Source of the DNA: Lycocorax pyrrhopterus obiensis
Lineage: Eukaryota; Chordata; Aves; Passeriformes; Paradisaeidae
Reading direction: 5' to 3'
DNA length: 64,000 bases
NCBI GenBank assembly: GCA_014706295.1
Contig: JACSVZ010000011.1
Coordinates: 3,226,663 to 3,290,662 of the forward strand
The translations under genes and the position numbers were made by a program. The notes under the pieces are model-generated. The model made no database searches and was not told where the DNA came from. It saw only the letters and a program-made list of their open reading frames with translations. Positions 48,575-60,510 of this stretch are shown here, piece by piece. Positions within the stretch are counted from its first letter, which is position 1; each line of letters opens with the position of its first letter.

Positions 48575-48930
48575 CGAAGAAAGGGAACACAAAGCTCATC
48601 CCATCCCACCCCTGCCATGGGCAGGGACACCTTCCACTGTCCCAGGCTGCTCCAAGCCCCAATGGCCAACCTGGCCTTGGGCACTGCCAGGGATCCAGGG
48701 GCAGCCACAGCTGCTCTGGGCACCCTGTGCCAGGGCCTGCCCACCCTCCAGGGAACAATTCCTTCCCAATATCCCATTTAAATTTAGTTTGAGGCCATCA
48801 CTCCTTGTCCTGTCACTCCAGTTCCTGAGGAATTGTCCCTCTCTGGGTTCCCTGCAGCCCCTGGAAGGTGCTGTGAGGTCTCCACACACCCTTCTCCACT
48901 CCAGGTTGAGCAGCCCCAAGTCTCTCCCCA
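48575..48930 (-). mobile_element. CR1 LINE, minus strand, degenerate 3' tip
   Basis: CTCATCCCATCCCACCCCTG, CCATGGGCAGGGACACCTTC, CACTGTCCCAGGCTGCTCCA, CAGCCACAGCTGCTCTGGGC and GGAACAATTCCTTCCCAATA follow the reverse-complement CR1 order to CTCCAGGTTGAGCAGCCCCA at about 48,920. The outermost 3' bases (expected AATCATAGAATGGTTTGGG) are replaced by GGAACATACGAAGAAAGGG-like sequence, so the tip is mutated or lost. The body is the 10.6-kb subfamily and little diverged. Confidence 0.92.
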
Positions 48931-51900
48931 ACACCAGCAGAAGGCCACTGTGTAAAGTGGCATTAAAAAAAGTGAGTCATTTACCTTTTTCTCCTAATGA
49001 GATGAATCATGAGGAAAAAGCCAGGTTAATGTTCCAAGGAGCTTAATTAAAATCAGGTGAGGGCTTGAAAAGGCAACTAAGGTGCTTTCAGGCAGTGCTT
49101 ATATGAAAAGCCTTAATTAAGAAGACTGATGGCCTTTTACTTAAGTCTCTTCAAGAGTGCAGAGAGTCTTGTTTAACTCCTCTGGATCCAGCAGCAAATC
49201 AGATTTGAAATCCCAACATTTCTCTTAGGGAGTAAAACAGAACTGCATCTTTGCGGCTGCAGGGGACTGTGCAGCAGCCTCCTTTCTCTGCGGTGCTCAC
49301 AGGAGTGCGGTGTCACGAGGGGCACAGGAGAAAATACAATTAAATAGGAATTCAATAAAAAGTTTACTGGTAATTGAAGCATTCATAAAACTGCAAATAT
49401 TTCAGTACAACTGCAGTGCAAACAATCGAATGGTAGATTACAAAAGTATTTTATGGCTAAGACTGCTGTGATTTTTTTTTTGTTTGCTCGCAATACACAA
49501 ATCTCACACGGAATTCATTTAGTCATCTTAAAATCCACATAAGCTTTAAATTTATCACTTTAGTCAAGGGGTTTTTTCCTTCCTTTTTTTTTTTTACCCT
49601 GTAAGAACAATAAGGTATATGAGGTATTTTAGCTGCAGGGTGCATATTTGGAGAAAGTGCTTCCTGCAGAGTTCCTCTGCCTTTCTTGTAAATTAACTGC
49701 AGAAACCCCGGTCATGTTACAGTGTGACATTTAGTTTTCTAATCTGTTTAATGCCATGGTTTGCACATGATGTCTTCTGATGTGCTTTTATGTTTTTGAT
49801 ACTAAAAAACCACATTAGAGTTGCAGTAGGGATTCTTTCCACAGACAATCTAACTTGTAACAAATTGCATATTTCAGAAGAAATATAACAAAAGGCCTAA
49901 CCTTTTATCCTGTTCATTATTCTAGAAATACAGCCCACATCTTATCTCTCTGCTTCTTGGTATAATTTACAAGCACAATGTTGGACACATATCAGTTACA
50001 TTCATGCATATTTCAGTGACTTCAGACTGAAAAAACCCCAAACTTAGCATTTGACTGGGCTCAAGTAGTCACTTGAGATATTTTGTAGTCAATAATTACG
50101 TGCATTTTTGTACCTGTGAGTTTATACACAAACACACACACACTACAACTCTGTTTTGCCAGGGTGGAAGCATTGCCTTGTGCTTCAGCTGCATTGAGAT
50201 ATGAGTTAATCATCATCTTTTTGCAGTTATTCATACAAAAGAGTTGGTAAAAGGAAAATAATGACTTGTTCTATACTCCATCTTCTTCAAGCCTTACCAT
50301 TTCACACTGTTCTTCCTCCAGTTTGCTTAAAGCTTTGCGTAGCCAGTATTTCAGAATGAGTGGTAAAGATTATTTTCCCAAAGGAAATAGGCATTTTTAC
50401 TGCAAAGATTGTTATTTCTTTCCTCTTACTTAGCAGAATTTCAAAATATAAATATATGTAATATCTGGGGTTAAGAGGAGAGCAAGATAGGAGAACTGAA
50501 AGGTTTGAAATTATTCAGAACAAAAGCTAAAGGCTTTTTTTTTCATGTGACCTTCACCTTCTCTCTTTTACCCCTCCTCCCACTTTTGGTTTCAATCTAT
50601 TTCTGTAATCATAGCCTTGGAAATTCTCATATCTTCAACTTTAGTGAGTCTTGTAAGCAGAAGGAAAAAAATAATCCAGATGAAAGTGCAGGAGGATTCA
50701 ATCCCAGCAACTTGTATGGCAAATGAGTTACAACAGCACTGTCATCACTAAATGAATTATTCACTGAACAATACTCAGCTGGCAGTTCTACTTTTGTGTT
50801 CCTATCCAGAACAAAAGGTTTCAGATCATGATCCCAGTTCCTAAAATTTCCATGCACAACAAACCACCATCATCTTGACACCTACTAATCACTCTGCACA
50901 CCAGTTGCACCTAATTGCATGTTCACCAGTAGATGACGAAGAGCCAAACCCAGATTCCAAGCTTGCTTTGTCTACTCAAGGCTCTGCAAGTTAATGTGTT
51001 CTGCGTGAGGTGGATGGGGTCTGTCAAAAAGCTGCAGGGAGCTACAGATGTGGACTGTTCACATTTATATCCTGTGTCGAGCAAAACAGTGGAAAGAGAC
51101 TCCTACAGCTCAGTGTTAGAAAAACTCTGAGTTCTAAGGGAAGAATTCTAAGGAAAGGATTTTTTTTTTCCTTAGCTTGCAAGAGTCTATCATGTCTGAA
51201 AGGTTTTGGCATTTGGGGGAGGTGTCTAATGGCTGGGAAATTGCAAACATGCCAGGCAGGGATGAGGATGTGGGGAAATACAGGCTGGGCAGACTGGAAA
51301 GGTAACCTGGAGAGGAATGCAAAGCCCTGGGACAGAAGGAGCCCATGGAACTGAGCAGCTCCTGCCTAGCGAGGGGTTCACCATCCACGGAGAGCAACAT
51401 GGGGTGAACACTCAGCAGGGAAGGCTTCCTCTCCCAGGCACTTCATGGACAGAAGCCCTAGAGGAAAGGGGGTTCCCCTGTTCCCATCAGTTTTGGGGAA
51501 CCCTCCTGAGTTCTAGTTTTTGGCCTGTGTGAGTACGAGCAATCCCAAGGTGCTGAGGCACATGAGGGATGAGGGCAGGAGGGAACTGTGTTTGTTTGTG
51601 GAGCTGGGAGAAGGGAATGCTGAGAGGAAGGGAATCTCATTGCAGTATTCCAGGGAATCTCATTGCAGTATTCCAGGTCAACAGACACACAGTGGACATG
51701 TTTCTTCAATTACTTTTATTATTGTTACATGGAGTGGTTTGGGAGTTATTCGTTGCATAAATACTGGGGTTTCTCCACAGTGTAACCTGTATACTGATAT
51801 TTTCTTTACAGTATAAGTTTAGTATTGAAACCCAAAAACCTTTAGGTTTTCTTAATACTTTGTCTGCTGCACGCTCTTTCCATCCCTGCCAGTTGCTTTT

Positions 51901-54226
51901 CATGAGCCTGGACTATTCAAGGTAAATTCTCTGTTGTTTTTGCAATTTACTTTCTCAAGATAAAAATAGTATCTCCTTAATATATTACTTCCACAATTGT
52001 AATTTGAGTCTGTGTGGGACAATTCCAAGACAGAAGCCTAAATTAGAAGCAGTGGACTAAATTTAGAGGTGTTAGCCAGCAGAAATCCTAGTTTAAGGAA
52101 AAGTAAGGCCCTGGGTATGTACCTGAGGTTGCAGAGTCCTTTCTCGGGGCCTCTGGAAGCTCACCCAGGTGTCAAGAGCACCTTCACAAGAGCTTTTCCT
52201 CTGGAAGTCTCCCTACATTCATTTGTCCTGTGGTGTTTCAAAGAAATGCAAAAAATGTAGCACTTGGAGAACATTGCTTTGGGGAAAGAAAATGTCTGTT
52301 CTGATGCTTTGTGAAAGTGGAATAGACAATAAAAATAGAGTTAACAAAATCTGAACTCTTGGGGGAAAGCACTACGTGTGCAGGCTCTCCCAAAATTCCT
52401 GACAGGAAAAAGAAATCAAATCCAGCAGTTCCTAGTGGGAAGCACAGATCCCTTCTAATGAGCAGAACTGCAGCATTAAGAGCCCTGACATTAAAAGGAA
52501 AAAGCATATTGAGGCAGTTTAATTTAATTATTATTTATTGAGCTAATTAAATGACTGCTTATGTAAAACAATGTGGATTAAAGCTGATAATATGTGAAAT
52601 GGTCACTTTGCATATTTTTTTTTCTGTATGTAAAGAATTTCCATAACTTTTCAGCTCCTAAATCACTACTCAGCAGAACTCTTTCTCCAACAATCCCCCT
52701 AAATCAAGACAAATATTAGTCAGCTCTCACTTAAGGTAAAAACCCATTCTGTTTGTGCCTTTTTGAATTTGTCATGGCTGTGTCTTACCTTGGTGCTGCC
52801 CTTTTCCAAGGGCCTGGCCAAAGTGCTGTTTGTGCCAGAGGCACAGCCTTCTCCAGACTAATTCTGGACAGCTGAAAGGTCACAGCCACAAAGAAGCAGC
52901 AGGTGGAATTACTGCCACGAGAGAAGGGCGCAGCAAATACATCCGAACGCCCAACAGAGCTCACTATTGTCTCTCGAACTGGTGTGCACCGACTCCTGAT
53001 CTTGGGAGCAGAATGGAAAGCAATAATTAAGGCCTCTAATTTGTCCCTGAAATGTTAAAAGAAGTCTGACACAGTAAACATCGGTTGTGACAAAAGGAGC
53101 AGGAGGCCTGTGTTTATGGGAAAGGTGGAGGTTTACAGGGAGTTATTCTCCCACTGCTGGGCAGAAGTCCCGTTGACAGCTCCAAGGGATATTATTATTT
53201 CCTCCCTTTTTGTCTCAGGCTTGTGGGAGAAATAAACACACATACTTTGGGTGGCTGATTCTGGTAATTAGCAGAGAACCTGAGCCTGCTAAAAAAGCAT
53301 TAGCAGAACGCGATATTTTTCCAGCAGTTTCATTTTTAATTCTCTCTGAAGAGATATAACAGGCTGTATTAATTCAGATAGCTTTTTTCTTTTCTTTTCC
53401 TGACCTGCCATGTCACATAGGGTGTAAAAATGTGCCCAAAGAAAATGTAGTGCTGCGTTGCAGAACAAGGTTTTTCTTCAAACATAAAGTTTCAAAACCT
53501 CAGAAGTGGAAAAACTTATGCTTGTACCATTAATGTCTTTTCTTTTTCAAAATACCTCATCACCATCTTGTTAAAATAAAAATAGCCTCCTCTTCTTTAT
53601 CAGCAGAGTTTAGAGAATATTCCAATTTAGCAGAAGCTTTTGAAATTTTGCCATTGTTTCTTTTTCCGGGTAATACAAAGCCTTTGGATTGTTTTTGCAA
53701 AAACAAAATTGCCAGACTGTCAGGGTTCTGCTTAAGGCCTGATTTTTTGATTTGAGAAGATTTCTCATGTTTGAAAATGGTGACAGTAGGACACAGTATG
53801 TCCTTTCTAAAACTTGGGCTGGGTGTGAGTGATTGCTCATCTGTGGAAAACTGAGGAACTGGATCCAGGTTTTTCCATCCATTCCGGTGGGACATTCCGA
53901 CCTTTTGCACAGAGCTTCCTCTGGGATGTTCATTCCGCATTCTGTTGACTTGATTCACCTTACTAAAGGGTAAATCAGATTCCTTAATTCCTTTACACAT
54001 TAAGCACAATGACATTGAGAAAGTCAATTATCTCTGTTACGTGTTTCCTTAACGAGGGTTTGCTCTCGTCTCCTTGATCAGGACAGGCTGCAGCTTTGTC
54101 CTGTGTCTGGGGGGTTTCAGGTAATTTTGGCTGGCCCCCAGCTCAGCGTGGCACAGATCCCTGCTCAGGGGCTTCCAGGGCCGTGTCTCTGGAGGGGTCA
54201 GACAGGACCTTTGTGACTTTTTCACT
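48931..54226. other. Unique DNA, no gene called; one protein-like minus-strand frame
   Basis: This holds the 23-base tandem duplication listed separately, T-rich runs near 49,467 and 49,588, and a possible regulatory block at 53,040-53,350. The minus-strand frame 54,027-53,560 (155 codons, opening directly after a stop) has a charged, Ser/Lys/Asn-rich composition like a disordered protein region, but I do not recognise it and cannot call it an exon. Confidence 0.45.
51630..51675. repeat. Perfect 23-base tandem duplication
   Basis: GGGAATCTCATTGCAGTATT plus CCA occurs twice back to back with no mismatch. The lack of divergence suggests a recent duplication, or possibly an assembly artefact. 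Confidence 0.92.
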
Positions 54227-54696
54227 TCTGGGAAGACCCTGAGGGGCTGGAGCGTGTCCAGGGCAGGGAACGGAGCTGGGAAGGGGCTGGAGCCCCAGGA
54301 GCGGCTGAGGGAGCTGGGAAAGGGGCTCAGCCTGGAGCAAAGGAGGCTCAGGGGGGACCTTGTGGCTCTGCACAACTCCCTGACAGGAGGGGGCAGCCGG
54401 GGGGTCGGGCTCTGCTCCCAGGGAACCGGGACAGGAGGAGAGGGAACGGCCTCAGGCTGGGCCAGGGGAGGCTCAGGTTGGACAGCAGCAGGAATTTCCC
54501 CATGGAAAGGGTGCTCAGGCCTTGGCAGAGGCTGCCCAGGGAGGTTTGGAGTGCCCATCCCTGGAGGTGTCCAAGGAAGGGCTGGAGGTGGCACTCAGAA
54601 CTCTGGGCTGGGGACAAGGTGGGCATCGGGCACAGCTTGGACTTGATGGCCTTGGAGGGCTTTTCCAACCTCAGTGATCCTGGGATTCTGCGATAT
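54227..54696 (+). mobile_element. CR1 LINE, about 470 bases, plus strand
   Basis: It runs from TTCTGGGAAGACCCTGAGGG through CTGGAGCGTGTCCAGGGCAG, GAGCGGCTGAGGGAGCTGGG, CAGGAGGGGGCAGCCGGGGG and GGACAGCAGCAGGAATTTCC to the 3' end TCAGTGATCCTGGGATTCTG. It shares every block with both the plus copy at 14.64 kb and the minus copy at 15.13 kb, and is the best full reference in the window for that subfamily. Several frames are open through it because of its high G+C, but the ORF2 frame is broken. Confidence 0.93.
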
Positions 54697-56867
54697 TAAT
54701 ACTGTTACAGTCAGTGCCTGAGACATAACAAAGTCTTCCTTAGAAAACAAAACATTCCTATGAGTGCTATAAGGAACCAAACCAAAATCCAAGGAAAGAT
54801 GAACTTGTAAAACAAAAAATTCACTTTTTCTTGCTGTTCATTCCAGTTGTGCAGAATTTCCTTAGTATATAAAAATATGAGGAAAAGCAATTTAAAGTGT
54901 TTAGGACTGTTGATCTTTTTTTTTATTTTCCAAGCTGCATGACTGGAAAATTACTATAACAATTTATGATTTTTTCTTTCTTTTACTTCAGTGTGAGAGG
55001 GGAGAAGGAGTTGAAAGAAACCTTTGAAGATTAAGATTTTATTGTTTAAAATTTAAGGAGCAAACAAAAAAATATATCAGAACTTCTCCTTGACAAATCC
55101 TGTTAAATTAAATTGTAGTTTGGATCTTCTTAATGTTGGGGTTTTTTTCGTTCTAATTGGCTTACAAAAAAAAACCCCAAAACCAAAAACACCTTTCTGT
55201 AATAAACTTCAGAGAAAGAAAAATTTTTACCTTTATTTGTCTATAGCAACTTGGTTGAAATGACAGAATAATTAGAATTAATTAGTTAAGATTGATGTAG
55301 CAAACAATATATAATCCCTAATTGTGAGACAAAAGTGGCTACTTGTGACACTTAACATATTCCAGATACCTAAAGTGGAGCTATAATGGCTCTTTTTAAT
55401 GTTGCTGTGTTTTCACTATGCTGGGTATGTCACTTTATAGCTTCCTTGTAGCTTTTAGACAATAAAAGTCCCAGTGTTAATGCAGCCAGCAGCCCTTGCA
55501 GACCAGTTAAACTCAATATGCAATTGTTGGTCTTAATGTAGCCTAAGAGAAGGTGCCTATTGAGACCTGCCCCAGCTGCAGTGCCAGACGAAGGAAAAGG
55601 CTGCAATTTACAGATTTTGCAGACCTACGCCTTCCAAACTTGTTGCAGTGGCTTCTCTGGGTGAAAAAGAAGAAAATGCTATAAATTAAAGCATTGTTTA
55701 GAAATTAGGTCACTAAAAATGAAATGTAAACCAGCCGGGAGCTCGGTGCTTTCTCTGAACTCCTGCCCTGTGGGATGGATTTGACTGCCAGCAATGTATT
55801 TGTTAATTGCTGCTGTTGTGGGCCAAGGAGCTTCTCAGAGCTTGACACTACTATTGAACATCTAAATTAAATTCCCTCTTGATGATGCAAAAGTACCTCA
55901 GAACAGCTTTCTGCATTACCTCATGAAAATTTTCCGTTCCAAAGGTCTGCAGCAAGTTTTCTCCTTCTGCCATTAATCTGTCTGCAATGTACTGTCTATC
56001 CAGCTAGTGATAACATTTTACTAACTATGAAACTGCTTTCCAAATTAGTTTCTGTCATTATTAGAGCGTGGTGGTTTATAAATTTGTCTGTAGTATAGAG
56101 TAAGTCAATTTTTAGTCACTTGAAAATTAGCAAGTTGAATGTTAAGATATATTTTGGATCTCAGTAAGTTAACTTACATCCAGGGTTTTACTTCAGCTGA
56201 ATGAAATAATATTTTCCTTTAATATTTAATTGTGTTAGCTATGTGAAAACTCACTAGATCTCTCTGGACATTGCTTAATAAATTACACAAGTCCGAGAGT
56301 AGTGAACTACAAACATGACCCAGCAGAGGCTGCTTGGAGTCACAGCGCCTGCTTCTTCCCCACTGTGTTAATGGGTGTTTATTACTGTGTTTAAGGCCAT
56401 GAGGTGAAGGTAAAACACACCTAGAGAAGGGTCCAGGTTGAATTTCTGCCAGATATATAAGCTTTACAACAGACAGAAATCTGCCTTTTCTGTTCCACAT
56501 CCATCTGCAGGGCGTTGGAGCGGGGTCAGCTTCAGCTGACAGCAGTCGAGTTCAGTGTCACTCTGTGCCTGGAGAGAAAATGCCTGGAGTTGGTGTCATC
56601 TGGACTTTGTAGGAACACCCTAAACTTGAGTTACAATGTTGTACGCCTGAAGTACAAATGAGATGTGCTGGTAGAGTTTATAAGAAACGTCTCTCAGACA
56701 GTTTTGGGAGCCGTCAGTCCCTGGATAACAAGACGACATGGGCATGTCGCAACGACTCACATTTCCTCACACGAAAGGTAGCACAAACCCAAGCTTTCAT
56801 CCTGGCGTTCCTGCATTTGCCTCAAACCATCCACCAGTGCGGTTTTATTTCTTAGGAAGAAAATCTT
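54697..56867. other. Unique AT-rich DNA with a hairpin, no gene seen
   Basis: This contains the inverted repeat listed separately. The block about 55,690-56,100 is unique with moderate G+C and may be conserved. Open frames are short and unrecognised. Confidence 0.5.
55136..55180. repeat. Inverted repeat, 13-base arms
   Basis: TTGGGGTTTTTTT (55,136-55,148) and AAAAAAACCCCAA (55,168-55,180) are perfect reverse complements separated by 19 bases, so either strand can fold into a 13-bp stem. The right arm continues into an A/C-rich tract. Confidence 0.88.
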
Positions 56868-56944
56868 CGTTTAGGAAGAAATTCCTGGCTGTGAGGGTGG
56901 TGAGGCCCCGGCACAGGTTGCCCAGAGAAGCTGTGGCTGCCCCT
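56868..56944 (+). mobile_element. CR1 LINE internal fragment, 77 bases, plus strand
   Basis: CGTTTAGGAAGAAATTCCTG, GCTGTGAGGGTGGTGAGGCC and GCACAGGTTGCCCAGAGAAG encode K-K-F-L-A-V-R-V-V-R-P-R-H-R-L-P-R-E-A-V in frame, the conserved CR1 ORF2 C-terminal motif. Homology stops at CTGTGGCTGCCCCT on the right, and the left flank is unrelated, so both ends are missing. The coding match is closer to the older family consensus (R-L-P-R-E) than in the 10.6-kb subfamily (R-V-P-R-A). Confidence 0.85.
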
Positions 56945-57990
56945 CAGCTCAGACAAGCGAGCAGAACACCTGGGACCAGCTGAGCTCCCCCAGCAAGGCT
57001 TTTACAGCTTTCCCATCACAGCCTCCCTTTTCCCAGAGGTCCAGTCAAGGATTAGGAGCAGCACTGCACCAGAGCTGGTTCTGGAGACAGGCAGGGAAAA
57101 TTCTCCTGGGGGACAAGGTGCTGCAGAATCCCCACGGCTCATTCAAAGCCCTGACAGCAATGGCTGTGGACACTAATGAGGATTCAGTTGTACTTAGTAT
57201 AATCTGATCAGAACATTTATATGTAATTGAGACCATTGGCTTCAGGTGTAGTCATTTTCAAGCTTTTACAAGAAAGGCTATCACCTTGTCTGGCAGAAGG
57301 TAGTTTTAGTTTCTTATTTTTCAGAGATAAAAAAATCCTTTCCTTAAAAGTCGTTATTTTAACCTTCAATTTCAAACTACTGCTTTTGAAGTAAGGAATG
57401 CTAGGAACCTTGTGAGTGTCTATTAGTGTCAAAATTAGTGTCTATTGGTCAATAATAAATACAATTTTTTTTCTTAAGATTTTTCAATTGCTATATAAAA
57501 TGTGAATTTTTCTAGAGAAATTAAGTTTGCTAGAAGTTTACTGATATAAAAGGCTTTCACAAAAAAAAAAAAAAAATTCTGATGGGTTGCTATACCCGTC
57601 AAACTGAAGGAGATTCTCCAACATGACTTAAGGGGGAGAAAGTACATTTTGTATCGTGCTCTCTCCTTATTTATATACCTTTTTCTCCTCTTTACAACAG
57701 GTTTTCCACTCAGATCAGACTAGTAGAAAAGTATTTAACTACATCTTACTTGTTATGTTACTGTTCTCAACTTGTATCATACCAACTAAATTTATTGTTT
57801 ATGTAAATTATTTAACAGTGCGACTGGGCTTTGCCATCATGAATCCGTTCTCTCACATGAGAACTGAAATTGTTTTCTGAGCATCATGATCTTTAAACTT
57901 TGCTTCCATCTCTGATGTAGTTCCATTTTTGAACCTTTGTGCATTTTAGCCGTGCTGTTCCCATTCTGTTCCAGCTGTAAACTGGCAGCA
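56945..57990. other. Unique AT-rich DNA, no gene seen
   Basis: A 16-base A run lies at 57,561-57,576. The short open frames are not recognised, and no repeat family is seen between the two CR1 pieces. Confidence 0.55.
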
Positions 57991-58262
57991 GACACAGGGA
58001 ATGGCTTCCCAGTGCCAGAGGGCAGGGCTGGATGGGATCTTGGGCAGGAATTGTTCCCTGGGAGGGTGGGCAGGCCCTGGCACAGGGTGCCCAGAGCAGC
58101 TGTGGCTGCCCCTGGATCCCTGGCAGTGCCCAAGGCCAGGTTGGACATTGGGGCTTGGAGCAGCCTGGGACAGTGGAAGGTGTCCCTGCCCATGGCAGGG
58201 GTGGCACTGGGTGGGCTTTAAGGTCCCTTCCTGCCCAAACCACTCAGTGATTCTGTGATTCC
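57991..58262 (+). mobile_element. CR1 LINE, 5'-truncated, plus strand, little-diverged
   Basis: It starts at GACACAGGGAATGGCTTCCC and ends at CACTCAGTGATTCTGTGATT. The body matches the copies at 10.6 and 38.1 kb almost base for base. It shares GGTTGGACATTGGGG with the copy at 20.1 kb, whereas the 10.6- and 38.1-kb copies have GGTTGGCCATTGGGG. The ORF2 relic W-H-R-V-P-R-A-A-V-A-A-P is in frame. Confidence 0.95.
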
Positions 58263-58497
58263 ATATTAACTTTGAATGATGGTTAATCCTGTACCTTTTG
58301 GGTGCTAAACCAACCTTTTCCATGCAATAATCTTTCCCTTTCATCCCTTTATAGTCTCCCAGTTTCACACCACCTAACAAACAAAACAGGAAATTCAGTT
58401 AATTCAAGGGGACTTTCAGGCTCCCCCACAGTTATTACTTGAACCTTTGGCCAGAACATTTCAGGAATTCTCTCTTTCCAAGTCCTGGTGGTCTTTG
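58263..58497. other. Short unique spacer between two CR1 copies
   Basis: No feature is recognised in this 235-base spacer. Confidence 0.5.
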
Positions 58498-58672
58498 CAG
58501 AACCACAGAGTTGTTTGGGTTGGAAAAGACCTTCCAAATCATTGAGTACAACCATTAACTCAGCACTGCCAACCCCACCACTCACCGGTGTCCCCAGTGC
58601 CACATCTGCACGTCTTTGAATCCCTCCAGGAATGGTGACTCCACCACATCCCTGTGCCAGGGCTGGAAAGTG
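58498..58672 (-). mobile_element. CR1 LINE, older subfamily, minus strand
   Basis: GAACCACAGAGTTGTTTGGG, TTGGAAAAGACCTTCCAAAT, CATTGAGTACAACCATTAAC, CAGCACTGCCAACCCCACCA and GGAATGGTGACTCCACCACA are the reverse complement of the 3' end of a CR1 subfamily of the AAAGACC...AACCATTAACC type. It is 5'-truncated at about 58,672. It lies opposite in orientation to the copy 235 bases upstream. Confidence 0.88.
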
Positions 58673-60510
58673 ACGGTTGTAATCACCCAATATATTGGTA
58701 AACCTTGAGATTACTTGAATTGGAATCCTAATCGTCCTGTGTCTGAGGATTCATTTAAGAGAGCACTGAAACAAGACTTAGGAATGTCTTCAGATAAGTA
58801 GGAGTAGTACTGAGAAAAATAATGATCTTATCTTTCAAAATTATGCTGGGAAAAGTTTTGTTGCTTTCCATTATTTTCACTGCCATTCCAAATGCCAAAT
58901 TTTCTGTGAAATTTGGAGATTACTTTCTTGAGCAAGTCACAGAGAACTCTAACGTCACAAGTCAAATAAATAGGAAAATCAATTATTTTAACTGAGGCAA
59001 ATGCTATGAACAAGTAATTGTAATGGCATTTTTTTCTTGCAATCTCACATCAACTTATTGTATAGTGACATAATAATAGATTGCAGTATCTCTGAAATTA
59101 AAAATGGATCTGTATATCTATATTTCCCAAGACATTCTCATATTGTACAGCATTTGATCAATTCTCACCCTCTTTCATAACTATTGATGGAACAACAAAT
59201 TATTCAGAAATAACTATCAGTGTTGGAATCCATTCCCAGAGTTCTTATTGTATCCATGTATTATTTTCTAATTTATGATTGTGTTTTCTTATTTATTGTT
59301 TCAAAGCATAGACATATTTATATCTCAAACTCATCAAGAAGTTCTACAGACACTAATATTCTCTAAAACCCTGCATAACCTCTAATAAATCCATGCACTG
59401 TAGCAACAAAGGTGCTGCAACCTCTCCATTCTCATCCATTCATTGACACAAATTGTAGAGCGGTTTTGCGCTGGGTGTTTTCAGCAGCATATTTTAAAGA
59501 TAAAATTAAATAGCGCAAATCATCTACATTAGAAGGTGGGAAATAATTAGTCTGGCAGAAAATACCTTTTCATTCTCTTAATCAGTCTCTTAATCTGTGA
59601 AGATAAGCATTTACTTCTCTTCCGTGTAAATTTTCAGTGGAAGGTTGTAGGGGAGGATACGAGGATTGTTGAAAAGCACGATGCCAGCGTTACCCCTCAG
59701 CAGAAGAGTGTGCTCTGGTTCTTATTTCCATCGTGCAGACAGCAGTTCATCTGTACACCATTTTTTAAAATAGGGCACGTGTGTTTACGGGATATAAACC
59801 CACCAGCTGTTTGCTGTGAAGCCCTGCAACAAGTGCATTAAGGAGATTTTTGGAAATGTGCATCTACAGTCGCAGCTCTTTCATTATCATGTCTGTTTCC
59901 AAGCAGACTGTGGCTCAGCACAGCACTTTCCATATTAAAGTTTTTAGAACAAGAGTGTGCCATTACAGATATTAATCCATTTGTGCTCAAAGTAGGATTT
60001 TCCTAGAATATCATTAATTATTGGCATGAGAGATGCAGGAGTTAATGTTTTTGTAGTCCACTTCCAGGTTTAGATTTAATACTTTGTGATCTGAAAGAAT
60101 CTGTGATGACGAAAAGAAGGTATAAAGGCTAGACTTTTCTTCAGCCTTGTCTTCCAAAGGCTAAATTCCCAGGTAAATGTTATTTATTCCTGCTCGCTCA
60201 CTCCTCACTCCAGGATGCTCATGTCCCAAAGCTTGTGCAGTTCGCAGTTGTTCTGATCCTCCTAAATTAACAAATAAATGATCCTCCTTCTGTGCAAATT
60301 CATGGTGTGAGCTGGGCAGGCATCAATCCAAGAAGAAAGATGGAGTGGTTTAGATGCACTGCAGGAAACGCAGCCCTGTCCACTGAAGAGTTGGAAGAAA
60401 GGGAAGGTTACAAAGACAGAGAGTTCAAAAGTGCTGGGTTTAAACTTACCTGAAAAGGTCTCTTCATGTAATTCCACTAATAAAAAGCCGAGGGTTAGGG
60501 TTAAGATTTT
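58673..60510. other. Unique AT-rich DNA, no gene seen
   Basis: A unique block at about 59,440-59,960 carries several AATTA-type and GATAA-type motifs and may be conserved. GGGTTAGGGTTA, two telomere-type units, occurs at 60,492-60,503. No exon or further repeat is recognised. Confidence 0.5.

Larger units (their letters stand above)
38479..48579. other. 10-kb unique AT-rich stretch, no gene seen
   Basis: This is the longest repeat-poor interval in the window. It holds dinucleotide-rich tracts at 42,614-42,642 and 45,138-45,300 and an A/C tract at 43,728-43,772. A possible degenerate CR1 tail near 40,640-40,690 was rejected. The region 44,540-45,100 is open for 115-169 codons in three frames with scattered CpG, but nothing in it is recognised. 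A 107-codon ATG frame at 47,071-47,394 is also unrecognised. Confidence 0.45.
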
